Shown here: positions 26,269 through 35,244 of the stretch, in pieces | Layout: the number at the start of each line of letters is the position of its first letter | Position numbering within the stretch: the first letter of the stretch is position 1 | Source of the DNA: Streptomyces fildesensis | GTDB taxonomy: Bacteria; Actinomycetota; Actinomycetes; Streptomycetales; Streptomycetaceae | Length of the DNA stretch: 64,000 nt | Assembly (NCBI RefSeq): GCF_016107395.1 | Contig: NZ_JAAIKO010000012.1 | Location: forward strand, 1 to 64,000 | Direction of reading: 5' to 3' | Notes under the pieces: model-generated | What the model was told of the DNA's origin: nothing | Databases searched by the model: none | Seen by the model: only the letters and a program-made list of their open reading frames with translations | Program-made: the position numbers and the translations under genes

Positions 26269-27813
26269 ATGGACGAGTTCGACTATGTTGTGGTCGGTGG
26301 CGGAACGGCAGGCGCCGTGGTGGCAGCCCGGCTGACCGAGGACCCGAGCGTCAGCGTCTGCGTCCTGGAGGCCGGACCTTCCGACGTCGGTGACGACAAC
26401 ATCCTGCGACTCGACAAGTGGATGGGGCTGCTGGAGTCCGGCTACGACTGGGACTACCCGGTGGAGCCGCAGGAGAACGGCAACAGCTTCATGCGCCACG
26501 CCCGCGCGAAGGTGCTGGGCGGCTGCTCCTCGCACAACTCCTGCATCGCCTTCTGGGCACCGGCGGAGGACCTCGACGAATGGGGCGCGCTGGGCTGCAC
26601 CGGCTGGAGCGCCGCGGACTGCTTCCCGCTCTACCGGCGGCTGGAGACCAACGACGCGCCCGGCGACCACCACGGCCGCTCCGGCCCGGTCACCATCCGC
26701 AGCGTCCCGCCGAACGACCCGTGCGGTACGGCGCTGCTGGAGGCCTGTGCGGCGGCCGGTATCCCCACCACACCGTTCAACACCGGCACTACCGTGGTGC
26801 GCGGTGCGCACTGGTTCCAGATCAACGCCCGTGAGGACGGCACCCGGTCCTCCGCGTCGGTGTCCTATCTGCACCCGATCCTCGGCAAGCGGCCCAACCT
26901 CGAGGTGCGCACCGGCCTGCAGGCCAAGCGGCTGCTGTTCGACGCCGACAAGCGCTGCACGGGGGTGGAGTACCTGGCGCCCGACACCATCCACTCGCTG
27001 GAGGTCGGGGCGCGGCGCGAGGTGATCGTCGCCTGTGGGGCCATCGACTCGCCCAAGCTGCTGATGCTGTCGGGCATCGGTCCGGCCGGGCATCTCAAGG
27101 ACTCCGGTGTGGACGTCCTCGCCGATTCCCCGGGAGTCGGCTCCCACCTCCAGGACCACCCGGAGGGCCTGGTCATGTGGGAGGCGAAGCAGCCCATGGT
27201 CGCCACGTCCACCCAGTGGTGGGAGATCGGCATCTTCACCGACACCCAGGAGGGCCTGGACCGGCCGGACCTGATGTTCCACTACGGGCAGGTGCCGTTC
27301 GACCTGAACACCTACCGCTACGGTTACCCGACCTCCGAGAACGCCTTCTGTCTCACCCCGAACGTCTCCCGGGCCCGCTCGATGGGCACCGTCCGGCTGC
27401 GGACCCGCGATTTCCGGGACAAGCCGCGGGTCGACCCGCGGTACTTCACCGACGAGCACGACGTGCGGGTGATGACCCACGGGCTGCGTCTCGCGCGGGA
27501 GATCGTCGCGCAGTCCCCGATGGCCGACTGGGCCGGTGCGGAACTGGCCCCCGGTCCCGCGGCCAAGTCCGACGAGGAACTGCTGGACTACATCCGCAAG
27601 ACCCACAACACGGTCTACCACCCGGCGGGCACCGTACGGATGGGCGCGGTCGACGACCCCGAGTCGCCGCTCGACCCGCAGCTGCGGGTGAAGGGTGTCA
27701 CCGGGCTGCGGGTGGCGGACGCCTCGGTGATGCCCTTCCTGCCGGCGGTCAACCCGTGCATCACGACGATGATGATCGGCGAGAAGTGCGCCGACATGAT
27801 CAAGTCATCCTGA
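26269..27813 (+). CDS. GMC oxidoreductase, choline dehydrogenase-like
   Basis: This 514-residue FAD enzyme of the GMC family has the dinucleotide motif VVVGGGTAGAVVAARL near residue 7, then VLGGCSSHNSCIAFWA. The active-site pair is His451 (VYHPAG) and Asn495 (AVNPC), the His-Asn pair found in choline oxidases. It probably converts choline to betaine aldehyde for the upstream dehydrogenase. It lies 68 nt after the permease stop with GAGGAAG before the ATG. Confidence 0.88.
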   Translation: MDEFDYVVVGGGTAGAVVAARLTEDPSVSVCVLEAGPSDVGDDNILRLDKWMGLLESGYDWDYPVEPQENGNSFMRHARAKVLGGCSSHNSCIAFWAPAEDLDEWGALGCTGWSAADCFPLYRRLETNDAPGDHHGRSGPVTIRSVPPNDPCGTALLEACAAAGIPTTPFNTGTTVVRGAHWFQINAREDGTRSSASVSYLHPILGKRPNLEVRTGLQAKRLLFDADKRCTGVEYLAPDTIHSLEVGARREVIVACGAIDSPKLLMLSGIGPAGHLKDSGVDVLADSPGVGSHLQDHPEGLVMWEAKQPMVATSTQWWEIGIFTDTQEGLDRPDLMFHYGQVPFDLNTYRYGYPTSENAFCLTPNVSRARSMGTVRLRTRDFRDKPRVDPRYFTDEHDVRVMTHGLRLAREIVAQSPMADWAGAELAPGPAAKSDEELLDYIRKTHNTVYHPAGTVRMGAVDDPESPLDPQLRVKGVTGLRVADASVMPFLPAVNPCITTMMIGEKCADMIKSS

Positions 27814-27867
27814 TCCCGGCAGTCGCCACCCCCCGGCACCTGTCGGCGCAGTCGTGTGACCGCGCTG

Positions 27868-29844
27868 TCAGGCGTCGGGGGAGGTGATCGCCCGCGCGGC
27901 GCTCACCTCCTGGCGGAGCGGGGCGAGGACCCCCTCCTCGTCCCCCGCCAGGTCGGCGCGGACCTCGACCAGCCGGTCCGAGCTCCGTACGCCGACCGCC
28001 AGCTCCCGCAGGTGGAACGCGACGGCTTCGACCTCGGCCGGCGCGGGGTCCGGTGCCCCGTGGTTGACGCGGACCCGGGCGGCGGTCGTCGCGTCGACGA
28101 TCCGCTCGACGGCGACGACCAGCGGCCACCAGGCGGCGGCCCGGGTGCCGGTGGGCGGCGGTTCGGTCAGGGCGCGCTGGAACTCCGTGCGCACGGTGGA
28201 CAGATCACGGTAGAGGCGGCGGCGCTGCCGGGTGCGTGAGGCATGGTCGGTGGCCGGTCCGAAGGCGGTCTCGACATAGTGCGCGGTGTCGTCGACGGCA
28301 CTGGCGAGCCGGTCCCCGATACGGGTCTGCCAGCTCTCGGGCCACAGCAGATAGCCGGCGATCAGCGCGATGCCGCATCCGATGAGGCTGTCGACGAGGC
28401 GCGGGACCACCAGGGCGAATCCCTGGTGGTTGAGAACGTCGGAGAGCAGCAGGATCACCGGGGTGATGGCCGCCGTCTGGTAGGCGTATCCCTTCGCCGA
28501 CGCGGCCGGGATCAGCGCCGCGAGCAGCACGACCACCGGCACGTCCCACCAGCCGCGCGGCACCTGGCTCAGCACGGCCGCCGCGGTGACCAGGCCCACC
28601 GCCGTACCGAGTGCGCGCAGCACGGCGCGGGAGAAGACCGAGCCGAAGTCGGGCTTGAGGACGAAGGTGACGGTGAGCGCGACCCAGTAGGAGCGGGGCA
28701 CGGCGATCAGTGAGACCAGGCTCTGCGCGATGCCGATGCAGAGCGCGAGCCGCAGACCGTACCGCCAGGACCCCTCGGAGAGCAGCACATTGCGCGTCGC
28801 ACGGCGGGCCCTGATGCGCAGCGCGGCCGGGAGGCCGAGGCGGTCGTCGACGTTGTACGGGTCGGGACCCGTCTCGTACACGACGGTGGCCGCGTGGCGG
28901 AGCGCGACGTCGACGGCCAGTTCGGAAGGCGCCTGCGCAGCACCTGCCGATGGGCGGTGGCCGGGTGACGGGCGGGCGGGTCCGTCCGCTTCGGGTGCCC
29001 CGAGGTCCGGCTTCCCCGTGGTGCCCGTCTCGACCGCGTCGGCCAGGTCCCGTACGGCAGCGGGGATTCCGGCGGGCAGTGGTGCGCCGTGCAGATGGGC
29101 GGCGGGCGCCGCCTCGACGAGCGGGATCAGCACGTTGAGCGCGGACAGCAGCCGTACGAACGGGCCGCTGCGACCGTGGGCGCGGGCGCGCCGGGCGAGG
29201 ATCAGGTCGTACGACGTGTTGAGGGCCTGGGTGACCGCCTGCCGCTTGGCATCGTAGGTGTCCTTGCCCGCCGCTTCGAGAAGATCGGCCACCGCGCGGT
29301 AGGCGGCGGCGACGGCGGCTCGCTCGGGTTCCTGTCTGCGGAACGGCCAGGCGAGCAGGGCGAGGAACAGGACGAACAGGCCGCCGCAGGCGAGCAGCAG
29401 CGGGGCCTTCCACCACGGCCCCGGCAACGGGAGCCCGGCCCCGATCACCGAGTTCAGCAGAAGCAGCAACCCCGAGACGGAGGCCACCGCGCCGATGGTC
29501 GACATCATCCCGGAGACGAGCGCGATCAGTGTGAGCGCGCCGACCGCGAACCAGCCGTGACCGAAGACGATGGTGCCGAGCATGACGCCGAGGGTGCCGA
29601 AGAGTTGTGGCACGGCGATGTTGAAGACCCGCATGCGATAGGCGTCGGCGGTGTCGCCGATGACCCCGGACAGGGCTCCCATCGACACCAGCGCCCCGTA
29701 CGCCGGCTGTCCGGCGGCCAGACCCACGGCGAGCGGCGCCGCCATGGCGATGCCGGCGCGGCAGACGGCGGGCCAAGGGATGGGTGCGGTCTGCGGGGTG
29801 AGTGTCCTGACCAGCCAGGCGGGCGGGGCGAGGCGGCTTTGCAT
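27868..29844 (-). CDS. FUSC-family inner membrane protein
   Basis: This 658-residue protein has two membrane halves (about 30-165 and 360-510) separated by a long cytosolic region, and a cytosolic tail. The second half contains SYWVALTVTFVLKPDFGSVF, the hallmark of the fusaric-acid-resistance-like (FUSC) family. Such proteins are linked to efflux of aromatic acids, but the substrate is unknown. The middle contains a Pro/Gly/Ala-rich disordered stretch (about 275-310). It ends convergently with the GMC gene, 54 nt apart, with no obvious hairpin. Confidence 0.85.
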   Translation of the reverse strand: MQSRLAPPAWLVRTLTPQTAPIPWPAVCRAGIAMAAPLAVGLAAGQPAYGALVSMGALSGVIGDTADAYRMRVFNIAVPQLFGTLGVMLGTIVFGHGWFAVGALTLIALVSGMMSTIGAVASVSGLLLLLNSVIGAGLPLPGPWWKAPLLLACGGLFVLFLALLAWPFRRQEPERAAVAAAYRAVADLLEAAGKDTYDAKRQAVTQALNTSYDLILARRARAHGRSGPFVRLLSALNVLIPLVEAAPAAHLHGAPLPAGIPAAVRDLADAVETGTTGKPDLGAPEADGPARPSPGHRPSAGAAQAPSELAVDVALRHAATVVYETGPDPYNVDDRLGLPAALRIRARRATRNVLLSEGSWRYGLRLALCIGIAQSLVSLIAVPRSYWVALTVTFVLKPDFGSVFSRAVLRALGTAVGLVTAAAVLSQVPRGWWDVPVVVLLAALIPAASAKGYAYQTAAITPVILLLSDVLNHQGFALVVPRLVDSLIGCGIALIAGYLLWPESWQTRIGDRLASAVDDTAHYVETAFGPATDHASRTRQRRRLYRDLSTVRTEFQRALTEPPPTGTRAAAWWPLVVAVERIVDATTAARVRVNHGAPDPAPAEVEAVAFHLRELAVGVRSSDRLVEVRADLAGDEEGVLAPLRQEVSAARAITSPDA

Positions 29845-29955
29845 GGGGCCATTATCGGTGTCCGGGCGCAGCCGCAGATCCGGGGGCTGTCGGGGGCCCG
29901 GTCCGGCCCGGACCGTTTGCGGGATGCCGGGGGGAAGTCCGGCACCCCGCTCGGG

Positions 29956-30222
29956 TCAGTGACCACCAGCTCCCGGTGCGGCGGCCACCAGTGCGGACCA
30001 CTCGCGGTCGTGCTGGCCGGGCACTATGCGCCCGGCCTGGTGCCACTGCAGGGCGAGCGCGGCAAAGATCGGAGGCCCGTTCACACGAAGAACCGATTCT
30101 TCGGCCGTGCTGCCGCCTGTCCTCCGCCGCCGGCCGGTAGGAACCCCGGCCTCCTGGATCGCTGTCACGCCCCGACCAACGACCTCGTACCGGACAGGCA
30201 ATCCCCCTCGGCCGCCCTTCAC
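29956..30222 (-). CDS. hypothetical protein, 88 residues
   Basis: The frame has a coding-like C-terminal half: GPPIFAALALQWHQAGRIVP, then GQHDREWSALVAAAP. GTG 30222 preceded by GGTGGG is the best start; a nearer GTG before NGPPIF is possible. The N-terminal part is Arg/Gly-rich and less convincing. It resembles short uncharacterised Streptomyces proteins. It borders a zone of broken genes and may itself be a remnant. Confidence 0.4.
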   Translation of the reverse strand: MKGGRGGLPVRYEVVGRGVTAIQEAGVPTGRRRRTGGSTAEESVLRVNGPPIFAALALQWHQAGRIVPGQHDREWSALVAAAPGAGGH

Positions 30223-30299
30223 CCCACCGAGTGCACGACGCGCCGTGTGCATGACGCACCGGCACGCCCCTCGTACGGGTGATCGAGTTCCGGGTCGGC

Positions 30300-30760
30300 T
30301 CAGCCGCTGTTCGGCCGCGGCGGGCCGGTGCGGCCGACGGCGTGCAGCGAACCGAGGAGGGCGAGGGAGTCGGCGTTCGCACTGCCCGGCTCGGCGGTGC
30401 CGACCAGCAGATACTGTCCGGGCGCACTCTGGACGTCGAAGCTCTGGTACGTCAGCTCGATCCGGCCGACGTCCGGATGGTTGAAGACCTTGCTCTTGCT
30501 GCCCAGGCGCCGACGTTGTGGTGGTGCCCCAGCGCGGCGAACTCCTCGCTGTCGGCGAGGAGCTCATCGACGACGGCGGCGATCGCGGGGTCGTTCCGGT
30601 CGTATCCCGCGGCAAGCCGCAGCGCATCGACGGCGTCCCTCGCGACGGTCTGCCAGTCGGCGAAGAGTTCGCGGGCGGCAGGATCGTGGGAGAGCGAGCG
30701 GATCATGTCACGAGGTCGGTCAGCGGGGAGAGCAGAGCGTCGGCCAGCGCGTTCGCCGGC
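30300..30760 (-). pseudogene. MmyB-type regulator remnant with two frameshifts
   Basis: Three consecutive blocks in different frames rebuild the ligand-binding domain of an MmyB-type HTH regulator. They are ANALADALLSPLTD, then RDMIRSLSHDPAARELFADW with its continuation to [13 protein letters not shown], then [20 protein letters not shown] with its continuation to a normal stop. One base appears missing near 30713 and another near 30512. The N-terminal helix-turn-helix is absent and homology stops at about 30755, next to an SDR fragment on the other strand. Confidence 0.75.
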
Positions 30761-30767
30761 CATCATG

Positions 30768-30921
30768 AGCTGGACGTGACCAGCCTGGAGAGCATGCGAT
30801 CGTTCGTCCGGGCCGCGCACGAGCAGCACGGTCGGGTCGACGTGCTGGTCAACAACGCGGGCGTCATCCCGCTGTCGACCCTCGGCGCCCTGAAGGTCGA
30901 CGAGTGGAACCGCATGATCGA
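30768..30921 (+). pseudogene. SDR oxidoreductase fragment
   Basis: About 50 residues match the middle of a short-chain dehydrogenase: ELDVTSLESMRSFVRAAHEQ, then GRVDVLVNNAGVIPLSTLGA up to DEWNRMID. The cofactor-binding start and the whole catalytic half are missing. After 30921 another frame reads GTFSNLWTVTFDQRGK, which looks like a scrap of an NTF2/SnoaL-like protein. The stretch 30922-31108 otherwise holds no gene. Confidence 0.7.
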
Positions 30922-31108
30922 CGGAACTCGGCACCTTCTCCAACCTCTGGACCGTGACCTTCGACCAGCGCGGGAAACGCAGCATGTCCGCATGTGGAAC
31001 AACGAAGTCTGAGAGGGCGCGGCGTACAGTCGGCTCGGCGGTGCCGTGCTCGCCGGAATCCGGTGCCGCGGACGCTTCTGCCCTGACGACGCCGGTGCGA
31101 GGACCTCG

Positions 31109-31669
31109 ATGAGAAAAGTCGTTCTGATGATGTCGGTCTCCCTCGACGGCTACTTCGAGGGGCCGAACCGCGAGATCGACTGGCATCAGGTCGACGAGGA
31201 GCTGCACCGCGACCTCAACGACCGGCTCAGGGTGATGGGCGCCTTCCTGAGCGGCCGGGTCACCTATCAGCTGATGGCCGAGTTCTGGCCGACCGCGGAC
31301 CAGGACCCCGCGGCCGGCGAGACCATGGTGGACTTCGCCGGGATCTGGCGGGACATGCCGAAGATCGTGTACTCCCGGACCCTGGAGCGGGCGGACTGGA
31401 ACACCACGATCGTGCGGGAGGTCGTCGCCGACGACATCCAGGCACTCAAGGCGCAGCCCGGCGGAGACCTGGTTGTGGGCGGGGCCGATCTCGCGGAGAC
31501 GTTCCTGAAGCTGGACCTGGTCGACGAGTACCGCATCTACGTCCATCCGGTCCTCATCGGCAAGGGCAACCCCCTGTTCCGGGACACGGACACAATGCGG
31601 AGTCTCCGGCTCGTGGAGACCCAGGCCTTCGGTAACGGAGTCGTCCTGCTGCGCTACGAGCGGGCCTGA
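31109..31669 (+). CDS. dihydrofolate reductase-fold (RibD C-terminal-like) protein
   Basis: This 186-residue protein of the DHFR-like family common in actinobacteria shows MMSVSLDGYFEGP at the start, then LSGRVTYQLM, and DLVVGGADLAETFLKLDLVD further on. A conserved end region YVHPVLIGKGNPLF follows. Family members bind NADPH; physiological substrates are mostly unknown and it is not expected to be the main DHFR. The ATG at 31109 follows GAGGACC. It lies just beyond the broken-gene zone and is itself intact. Confidence 0.85.
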   Translation: MRKVVLMMSVSLDGYFEGPNREIDWHQVDEELHRDLNDRLRVMGAFLSGRVTYQLMAEFWPTADQDPAAGETMVDFAGIWRDMPKIVYSRTLERADWNTTIVREVVADDIQALKAQPGGDLVVGGADLAETFLKLDLVDEYRIYVHPVLIGKGNPLFRDTDTMRSLRLVETQAFGNGVVLLRYERA

Positions 31670-31772
31670 CGCGGCGCGTTGTCCGAGCGCCCGGGCGGAG
31701 GGACCGCCGGTCGCTCCGTACGATCCGGCGGTCCCTCGGCCCCTGCTCGCGGTGTCCGATCCTGACGCCTGA

Positions 31773-31931
31773 TCAGGCGACGCGGCTGACGCGGCGGACC
31801 GCGAGATACAGCAGCAGGGCGGCCAGCGCGACGAAGCCGATGTCGGCCGGCACCGAGGGGTTGTCGCGCGGGTCCTGGCCGAAGACGCGTACCTGTCCCG
31901 AATCCGAGGGCCGTCCGCTGACGCTGCTCAC
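31773..31931 (-). CDS. 52-residue single-span membrane peptide
   Basis: The frame runs from GTG 31931 to TGA 31773. A polar N-terminus (GRPSDSGQVRVFGQDPRDNP) precedes one membrane span (IGFVALAALLLYLAV) and a basic end RRVSRVA. Residue order and codon use look genuine, but no clear ribosome site is present; it could be the end of a broken gene. On the opposite strand at about 31915-32001 a frame ends RPLTLLTATKRPEISEAEVL and stops at 32001, possibly a second remnant. Confidence 0.4.
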   Translation of the reverse strand: MSSVSGRPSDSGQVRVFGQDPRDNPSVPADIGFVALAALLLYLAVRRVSRVA

Positions 31932-32088
31932 GGCGACCAAGCGCCCGGAGATCAGCGAGGCCGAGGTGCTGGCCGGGCTGCTGGGCGGCCGGACCCACTG
32001 ATCTGCGGGTGGCCCAGGATCTGCTGGAAATCGTCCGAAGGGCCGGAGGGCGGCGTATGCGGGAGGAGGGGTCGGGTGTAGCGTGTGC

Positions 32089-32100
32089 TTACACGTGTAA
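32089..32100. promoter_or_regulatory. perfect 12-bp palindrome TTACACGTGTAA
   Basis: The palindrome lies 38 nt upstream of the alpha/beta hydrolase start. Two close relatives (each 10 of 12 identical) lie upstream of the MFS operon near 49.4 kb. The CACGTG core with symmetric flanks suggests an operator for a dimeric regulator; the cognate protein is not identifiable here. Confidence 0.6.
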
Positions 32101-32137
32101 CTCAGGGGGTCGCGGGCCGGCCCGGGGCAGGAGAATC

Positions 32138-32833
32138 ATGAAGCTCAACGTCCATGAACGCGGTGACGGCGACAAGGTCGCGCTGCTGATCCACGGCGGC
32201 ATGTCGGACTACCGCACCTGGCACGCCGTGGAGGACGACCTGATCGCCCGCGGCTACCGCGTCATCGCTCCTGACCTGCGCGGACACGGCCTCAGCCCGC
32301 GGGGCGAGTACCGGCCCGAGCTGCTGGCCGACGACCTGGTGGAGAACCTGCCGACCGGCGCGGACGTCGCCATCGGCCACTCGCTCGGCGGTCTGTCCCT
32401 CGCCCTCGCCGCCGACCGGCTGCGGCCGGCCCGCGCGGTCTACTCGGACCCGGGCTTCCGGCTGGAGAACATGCCGCCGAACGCGTCGGCGTTCATGTTG
32501 GCCATGGTCGCGAACGCGACCGGCGACAGCGTGCGCACGATGAATCCGCGCTGGTCGGACGCCGACGTCGCGGCCGAGCTGGCGGGCTTCGCCCTCTTCG
32601 ACCGTGACTTCTTCGCGCTCACCGAGAAGGGCACCGCCCTCGGATACCTGCCCGCGAGCGCCGTCGTGCCGTCGCTGGTGCAGCTGGCCGATCCCAGCTT
32701 GTGCATCAGCCCGGAGACCGCCGAGGAACTGCTGGCCAACGGGTTCGAGATCCGTACGGTCAAGGGTGCCGGACACTGCATCCACCGTGACGACTTCGCC
32801 GGCTTCATGGCGTCGCTCGACGGCTGGATCTGA
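32138..32833 (+). CDS. alpha/beta hydrolase
   Basis: This 231-residue cytosolic alpha/beta hydrolase shows oxyanion region LLIHGGMSD, then DLRGHGLS, nucleophile in GHSLGG, and final His in KGAGHCIHRDDF. It belongs to the broad esterase/lipase-haloperoxidase group; substrate unknown. The ATG at 32138 has CAGGAG 5 nt upstream. The palindrome TTACACGTGTAA just upstream suggests regulated expression, possibly with the MFS operon at 49 kb. Confidence 0.85.
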   Translation: MKLNVHERGDGDKVALLIHGGMSDYRTWHAVEDDLIARGYRVIAPDLRGHGLSPRGEYRPELLADDLVENLPTGADVAIGHSLGGLSLALAADRLRPARAVYSDPGFRLENMPPNASAFMLAMVANATGDSVRTMNPRWSDADVAAELAGFALFDRDFFALTEKGTALGYLPASAVVPSLVQLADPSLCISPETAEELLANGFEIRTVKGAGHCIHRDDFAGFMASLDGWI

Positions 32834-32856
32834 CCGCGACCGGGGACCGTCGATCG

Positions 32857-32899
32857 GGTGGTGAACGGGTCGGGGAGCGGTTCCGGCCCGTTCACCACC
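32857..32899. terminator. bidirectional terminator hairpin
   Basis: GGTGGTGAACGGG (32857-32869) pairs perfectly with CCCGTTCACCACC (32887-32899). The inner part continues pairing imperfectly (CGGG with TTCCG), leaving a small loop. It lies between the convergent hydrolase and SDR genes. Confidence 0.85.
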
Positions 32900-32952
32900 G
32901 CGTCCCGACCCGGCTCCGGCGCCGCTTTCTGTTTCCTGTTCCGGCTCCGGTC

Positions 32953-33732
32953 TCAGTGCACGGAGAGACCGCCGTCGACGAAGATCGACTGCCCGGTGAC
33001 GTAGGCGGAGGCGCGGCTCGCCAGGAACACCGCGGCGCCCGCGAAGTCCTCGGCCAGGCCGTTGCGCCCCACCATCGTGCGGGCAGCCAGCGCCGCGACC
33101 TTCTCGGGGTCCGACGACAGCCGTTCGTTGAGCGGCGTCATCACGAACCCCGGCACGAGCGTGTTGCACGTGACGCCGAACGGCGACCACGCCTCGGCCT
33201 GCGACCGGGCCAGCGACTCCAGCGCCCCCTTGGAGACGCCGTAGGCGCCGCTCTGGACGAACGCCCGGTGGGCCTGCTGCGAGGTGATGTGGATGATCCG
33301 CCCGAAGCCCCGCTCGGCCATCCCGGGACCGAACCGCTGTCCCAGTAGGAAGGGAGCCTTGAGGTTCACCGCCATCGTGGTGTCCCACACCGCGTCGTCC
33401 AGCTCGCTCATCGGCGGCCGCAGGTTGATCCCGGCGCAGTTGACGAGAATGTCGGGCTCCCCGAAGACCGCGGCTGCCTCGTCGGCCGCCGTGCGGACTC
33501 CGTCGCCGGTACTCAGGTCCGCGCTCACCCAGGCCGCCCGGCAGTCGTCGGCAGCCAGCTCACCGACCGTGTCCGCCAGCTCCTTCTCCCGGCGCGACAC
33601 GATCACGACGCTCGCCCCCGCGCGGGCCAGTGCCCCGGTGACGGCCCGGCCGATGCCGGAACTCCCGCCGGTCACCACGGCGACGCGGCCGTCCAGCGAG
33701 AAGAGGTCGGAGAGATATCCCTGCGAGATCAT
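32953..33732 (-). CDS. SDR-family oxidoreductase
   Basis: This 259-residue classical short-chain dehydrogenase has cofactor motif TGGSSGIG (21-28), VNCAG (97-101) and catalytic Ser151, Tyr164, Lys168. PGFVMTPLN and the C-terminal VTGQSIFVDGGLSVH are typical of gluconate 5-dehydrogenase/3-ketoacyl-reductase-like SDRs. The substrate is unknown. The ATG has only a weak upstream site (GGGTGCTGGG). Divergent from the sigma-factor gene, with 107 nt between starts. Confidence 0.88.
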   Translation of the reverse strand: MISQGYLSDLFSLDGRVAVVTGGSSGIGRAVTGALARAGASVVIVSRREKELADTVGELAADDCRAAWVSADLSTGDGVRTAADEAAAVFGEPDILVNCAGINLRPPMSELDDAVWDTTMAVNLKAPFLLGQRFGPGMAERGFGRIIHITSQQAHRAFVQSGAYGVSKGALESLARSQAEAWSPFGVTCNTLVPGFVMTPLNERLSSDPEKVAALAARTMVGRNGLAEDFAGAAVFLASRASAYVTGQSIFVDGGLSVH

Positions 33733-33839
33733 CCCAGCACCCTAGAGGGCGCACCCGCCCGGATGACGCCCGGGGCGGTTTCGATCGGGCGCGGTGAAGT
33801 CCGGTGAGGGTGTGGGGGTAGGCCTCTAGGGTGTGAGGC

Positions 33840-35231
33840 ATGACGGGGAAGTGTCAGATCTGCGGAGCGCCGATCGAGGCCGGTAGGCGGTCCGGAAGGG
33901 CCGCGGTGTACTGCTCCCAGGCGTGCCGGCAGCGCGCCTACCGGGAGCGGCGGCAGCCGGCCGGGGTCCCGGCCGGGGAGCTGGTCACGGATATCGGGGA
34001 CCGGGTGCGGCGGCTGCGGCTGGCTCCCGCACTCGCGTTCCACGCCGACGTCGAGTCGCTCTCGGCCCGCTTCGCACAGCTCCGGCGGCTGGCCCGCCAG
34101 GCGCGCGAGGAGTTCTCGACACCGGCACCGGCAACACCGGCACCGGCAACACCGGCACCGGCAACACCGGCACCGACAACACCGGCACCGACAACACCGG
34201 CGACTTCCGCCACAGCCGCGGAAAACGTCACACCCGGCCGCGTGACGATTCTCGACGAGGAGGGCTTCGCCGCGCTCACCGAGGAGCACCGGCGGGAGCT
34301 GCGGGTGCACTGCTACCGCCTGCTCGGTTCGTACGACGAGGCGGAGGACCTCACCCAGGAGGCGTTCCTGCGGGCCTGGCGGGCCCGCGAGACGCTCGCC
34401 GACGTGGGCAATCCACGGGCCTGGCTCTACCGGATCGCCACCAACGCCTGTCTGGACTTCCTGCGCAAGCACAACCGGCGCCCGACCACGTACGAGCCCG
34501 TGCCGGGCATGGACTCCGGTGACGGGCCTCCGCCGCCGCGACTGCCGTGGCTCCAGCCCTTCCCCGACGATCAGTTGCCCGAGACACCCGCACCCCAGCA
34601 CGAGCCGGACGAGCAGGCGGTGGCGAGCGAGACCCTGGAGCTGGTCTTCCTGACCGCGATCCAGCAGCTTCCGCCACGGCAGCGGGCGGCCGTGATCCTG
34701 CGTGACATCGCCGGCTGGTCCGCCCAGGAGACCGCCGACCTGCTGGGCGGCAGCCTGGCCTCGGCGAACAGCGCCGTCCAGCGGGGCAGGTCCGCGCTGC
34801 GCGAGGCGCTGCCGGGGCGGCGCGAGGACTGGACGGCGGCGGAGCCGAGCGCCGAGGACATGGCGCTGCTGCAGGGCTACATGGAGGCCGCCGCCCGCTG
34901 CGACATCGATGCGATGACCGAGCTGGTGCGCGCGGACGCGGTGCTCACCATGCCCCCGAACCCCTTCTGGTTCACCACCCGCGAGGCGCTCTTCGCGTTC
35001 GTCCGGCCGAACCTGGATCCGGCGTCGCCGATGTTCGCCGGGTACTGGAGGCACCTGCCCGTGCACGCCAACGGCCAGCTCGCGGTCGCCGGCTATCTGC
35101 AGCGGCCCGGCACCAGCGTCTTCCGGGCCCAGCTGATCGACGTCCTGCGGGTGGAGGAGGGGCGGATCGCCGAGATCACCACGTTCGAGCCGCACCTGTT
35201 CACCGCGTTCGGGCTGCCGATGACCCTCTGA
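33840..35231 (+). CDS. ECF sigma factor with zinc-finger N-terminus and SnoaL-like C-terminus
   Basis: This 463-residue protein has four parts: a Cys4 zinc-finger-like head (Cys5, Cys8, Cys25, Cys29), a Thr-Pro-Ala linker (94-121), sigma-70 region 2 (about 140-210, EAEDLTQEAFLRAWRA) and region 4 (about 268-325, LPPRQRAAVILRDIAGWSAQ), then a SnoaL-like domain (about 335-460). An ECF sigma with a SnoaL tail is the ECF41 layout, in which the tail replaces an anti-sigma factor. The finger and linker are additions. A single frame with good coding character covers all parts. It precedes the SDR-like gene at 35350 by 118 nt, as ECF41 genes often sit next to an oxidoreductase target. Confidence 0.88.
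   Translation: MTGKCQICGAPIEAGRRSGRAAVYCSQACRQRAYRERRQPAGVPAGELVTDIGDRVRRLRLAPALAFHADVESLSARFAQLRRLARQAREEFSTPAPATPAPATPAPATPAPTTPAPTTPATSATAAENVTPGRVTILDEEGFAALTEEHRRELRVHCYRLLGSYDEAEDLTQEAFLRAWRARETLADVGNPRAWLYRIATNACLDFLRKHNRRPTTYEPVPGMDSGDGPPPPRLPWLQPFPDDQLPETPAPQHEPDEQAVASETLELVFLTAIQQLPPRQRAAVILRDIAGWSAQETADLLGGSLASANSAVQRGRSALREALPGRREDWTAAEPSAEDMALLQGYMEAAARCDIDAMTELVRADAVLTMPPNPFWFTTREALFAFVRPNLDPASPMFAGYWRHLPVHANGQLAVAGYLQRPGTSVFRAQLIDVLRVEEGRIAEITTFEPHLFTAFGLPMTL
34119..34202 (+). repeat. 15-nt coding minisatellite
   Basis: Five full 15-nt units (ACACCGGCACCGGCA, with one change GGCA to GACA in units 4 and 5) and a partial sixth encode Thr-Pro-Ala-Pro-Ala/Thr repeats. They form the linker between the zinc-finger and sigma domains. 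A 15-nt period keeps the frame, so the copy number may vary between strains. Confidence 0.95.
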
Positions 35232-35244
35232 CAAGACGGCGGGG

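Noticed and set aside
30026-30484. Plus-strand frame of 152 codons between FUSC and the broken-gene zone.
   Set aside because: Arg/Pro-rich without recognisable folds. The minus strand of the same stretch carries the MmyB-type remnant and a more plausible short gene.
34119-34202. CRISPR-like array.
   Set aside because: Units are 15 nt, directly adjacent without spacers, and in frame inside a protein gene.
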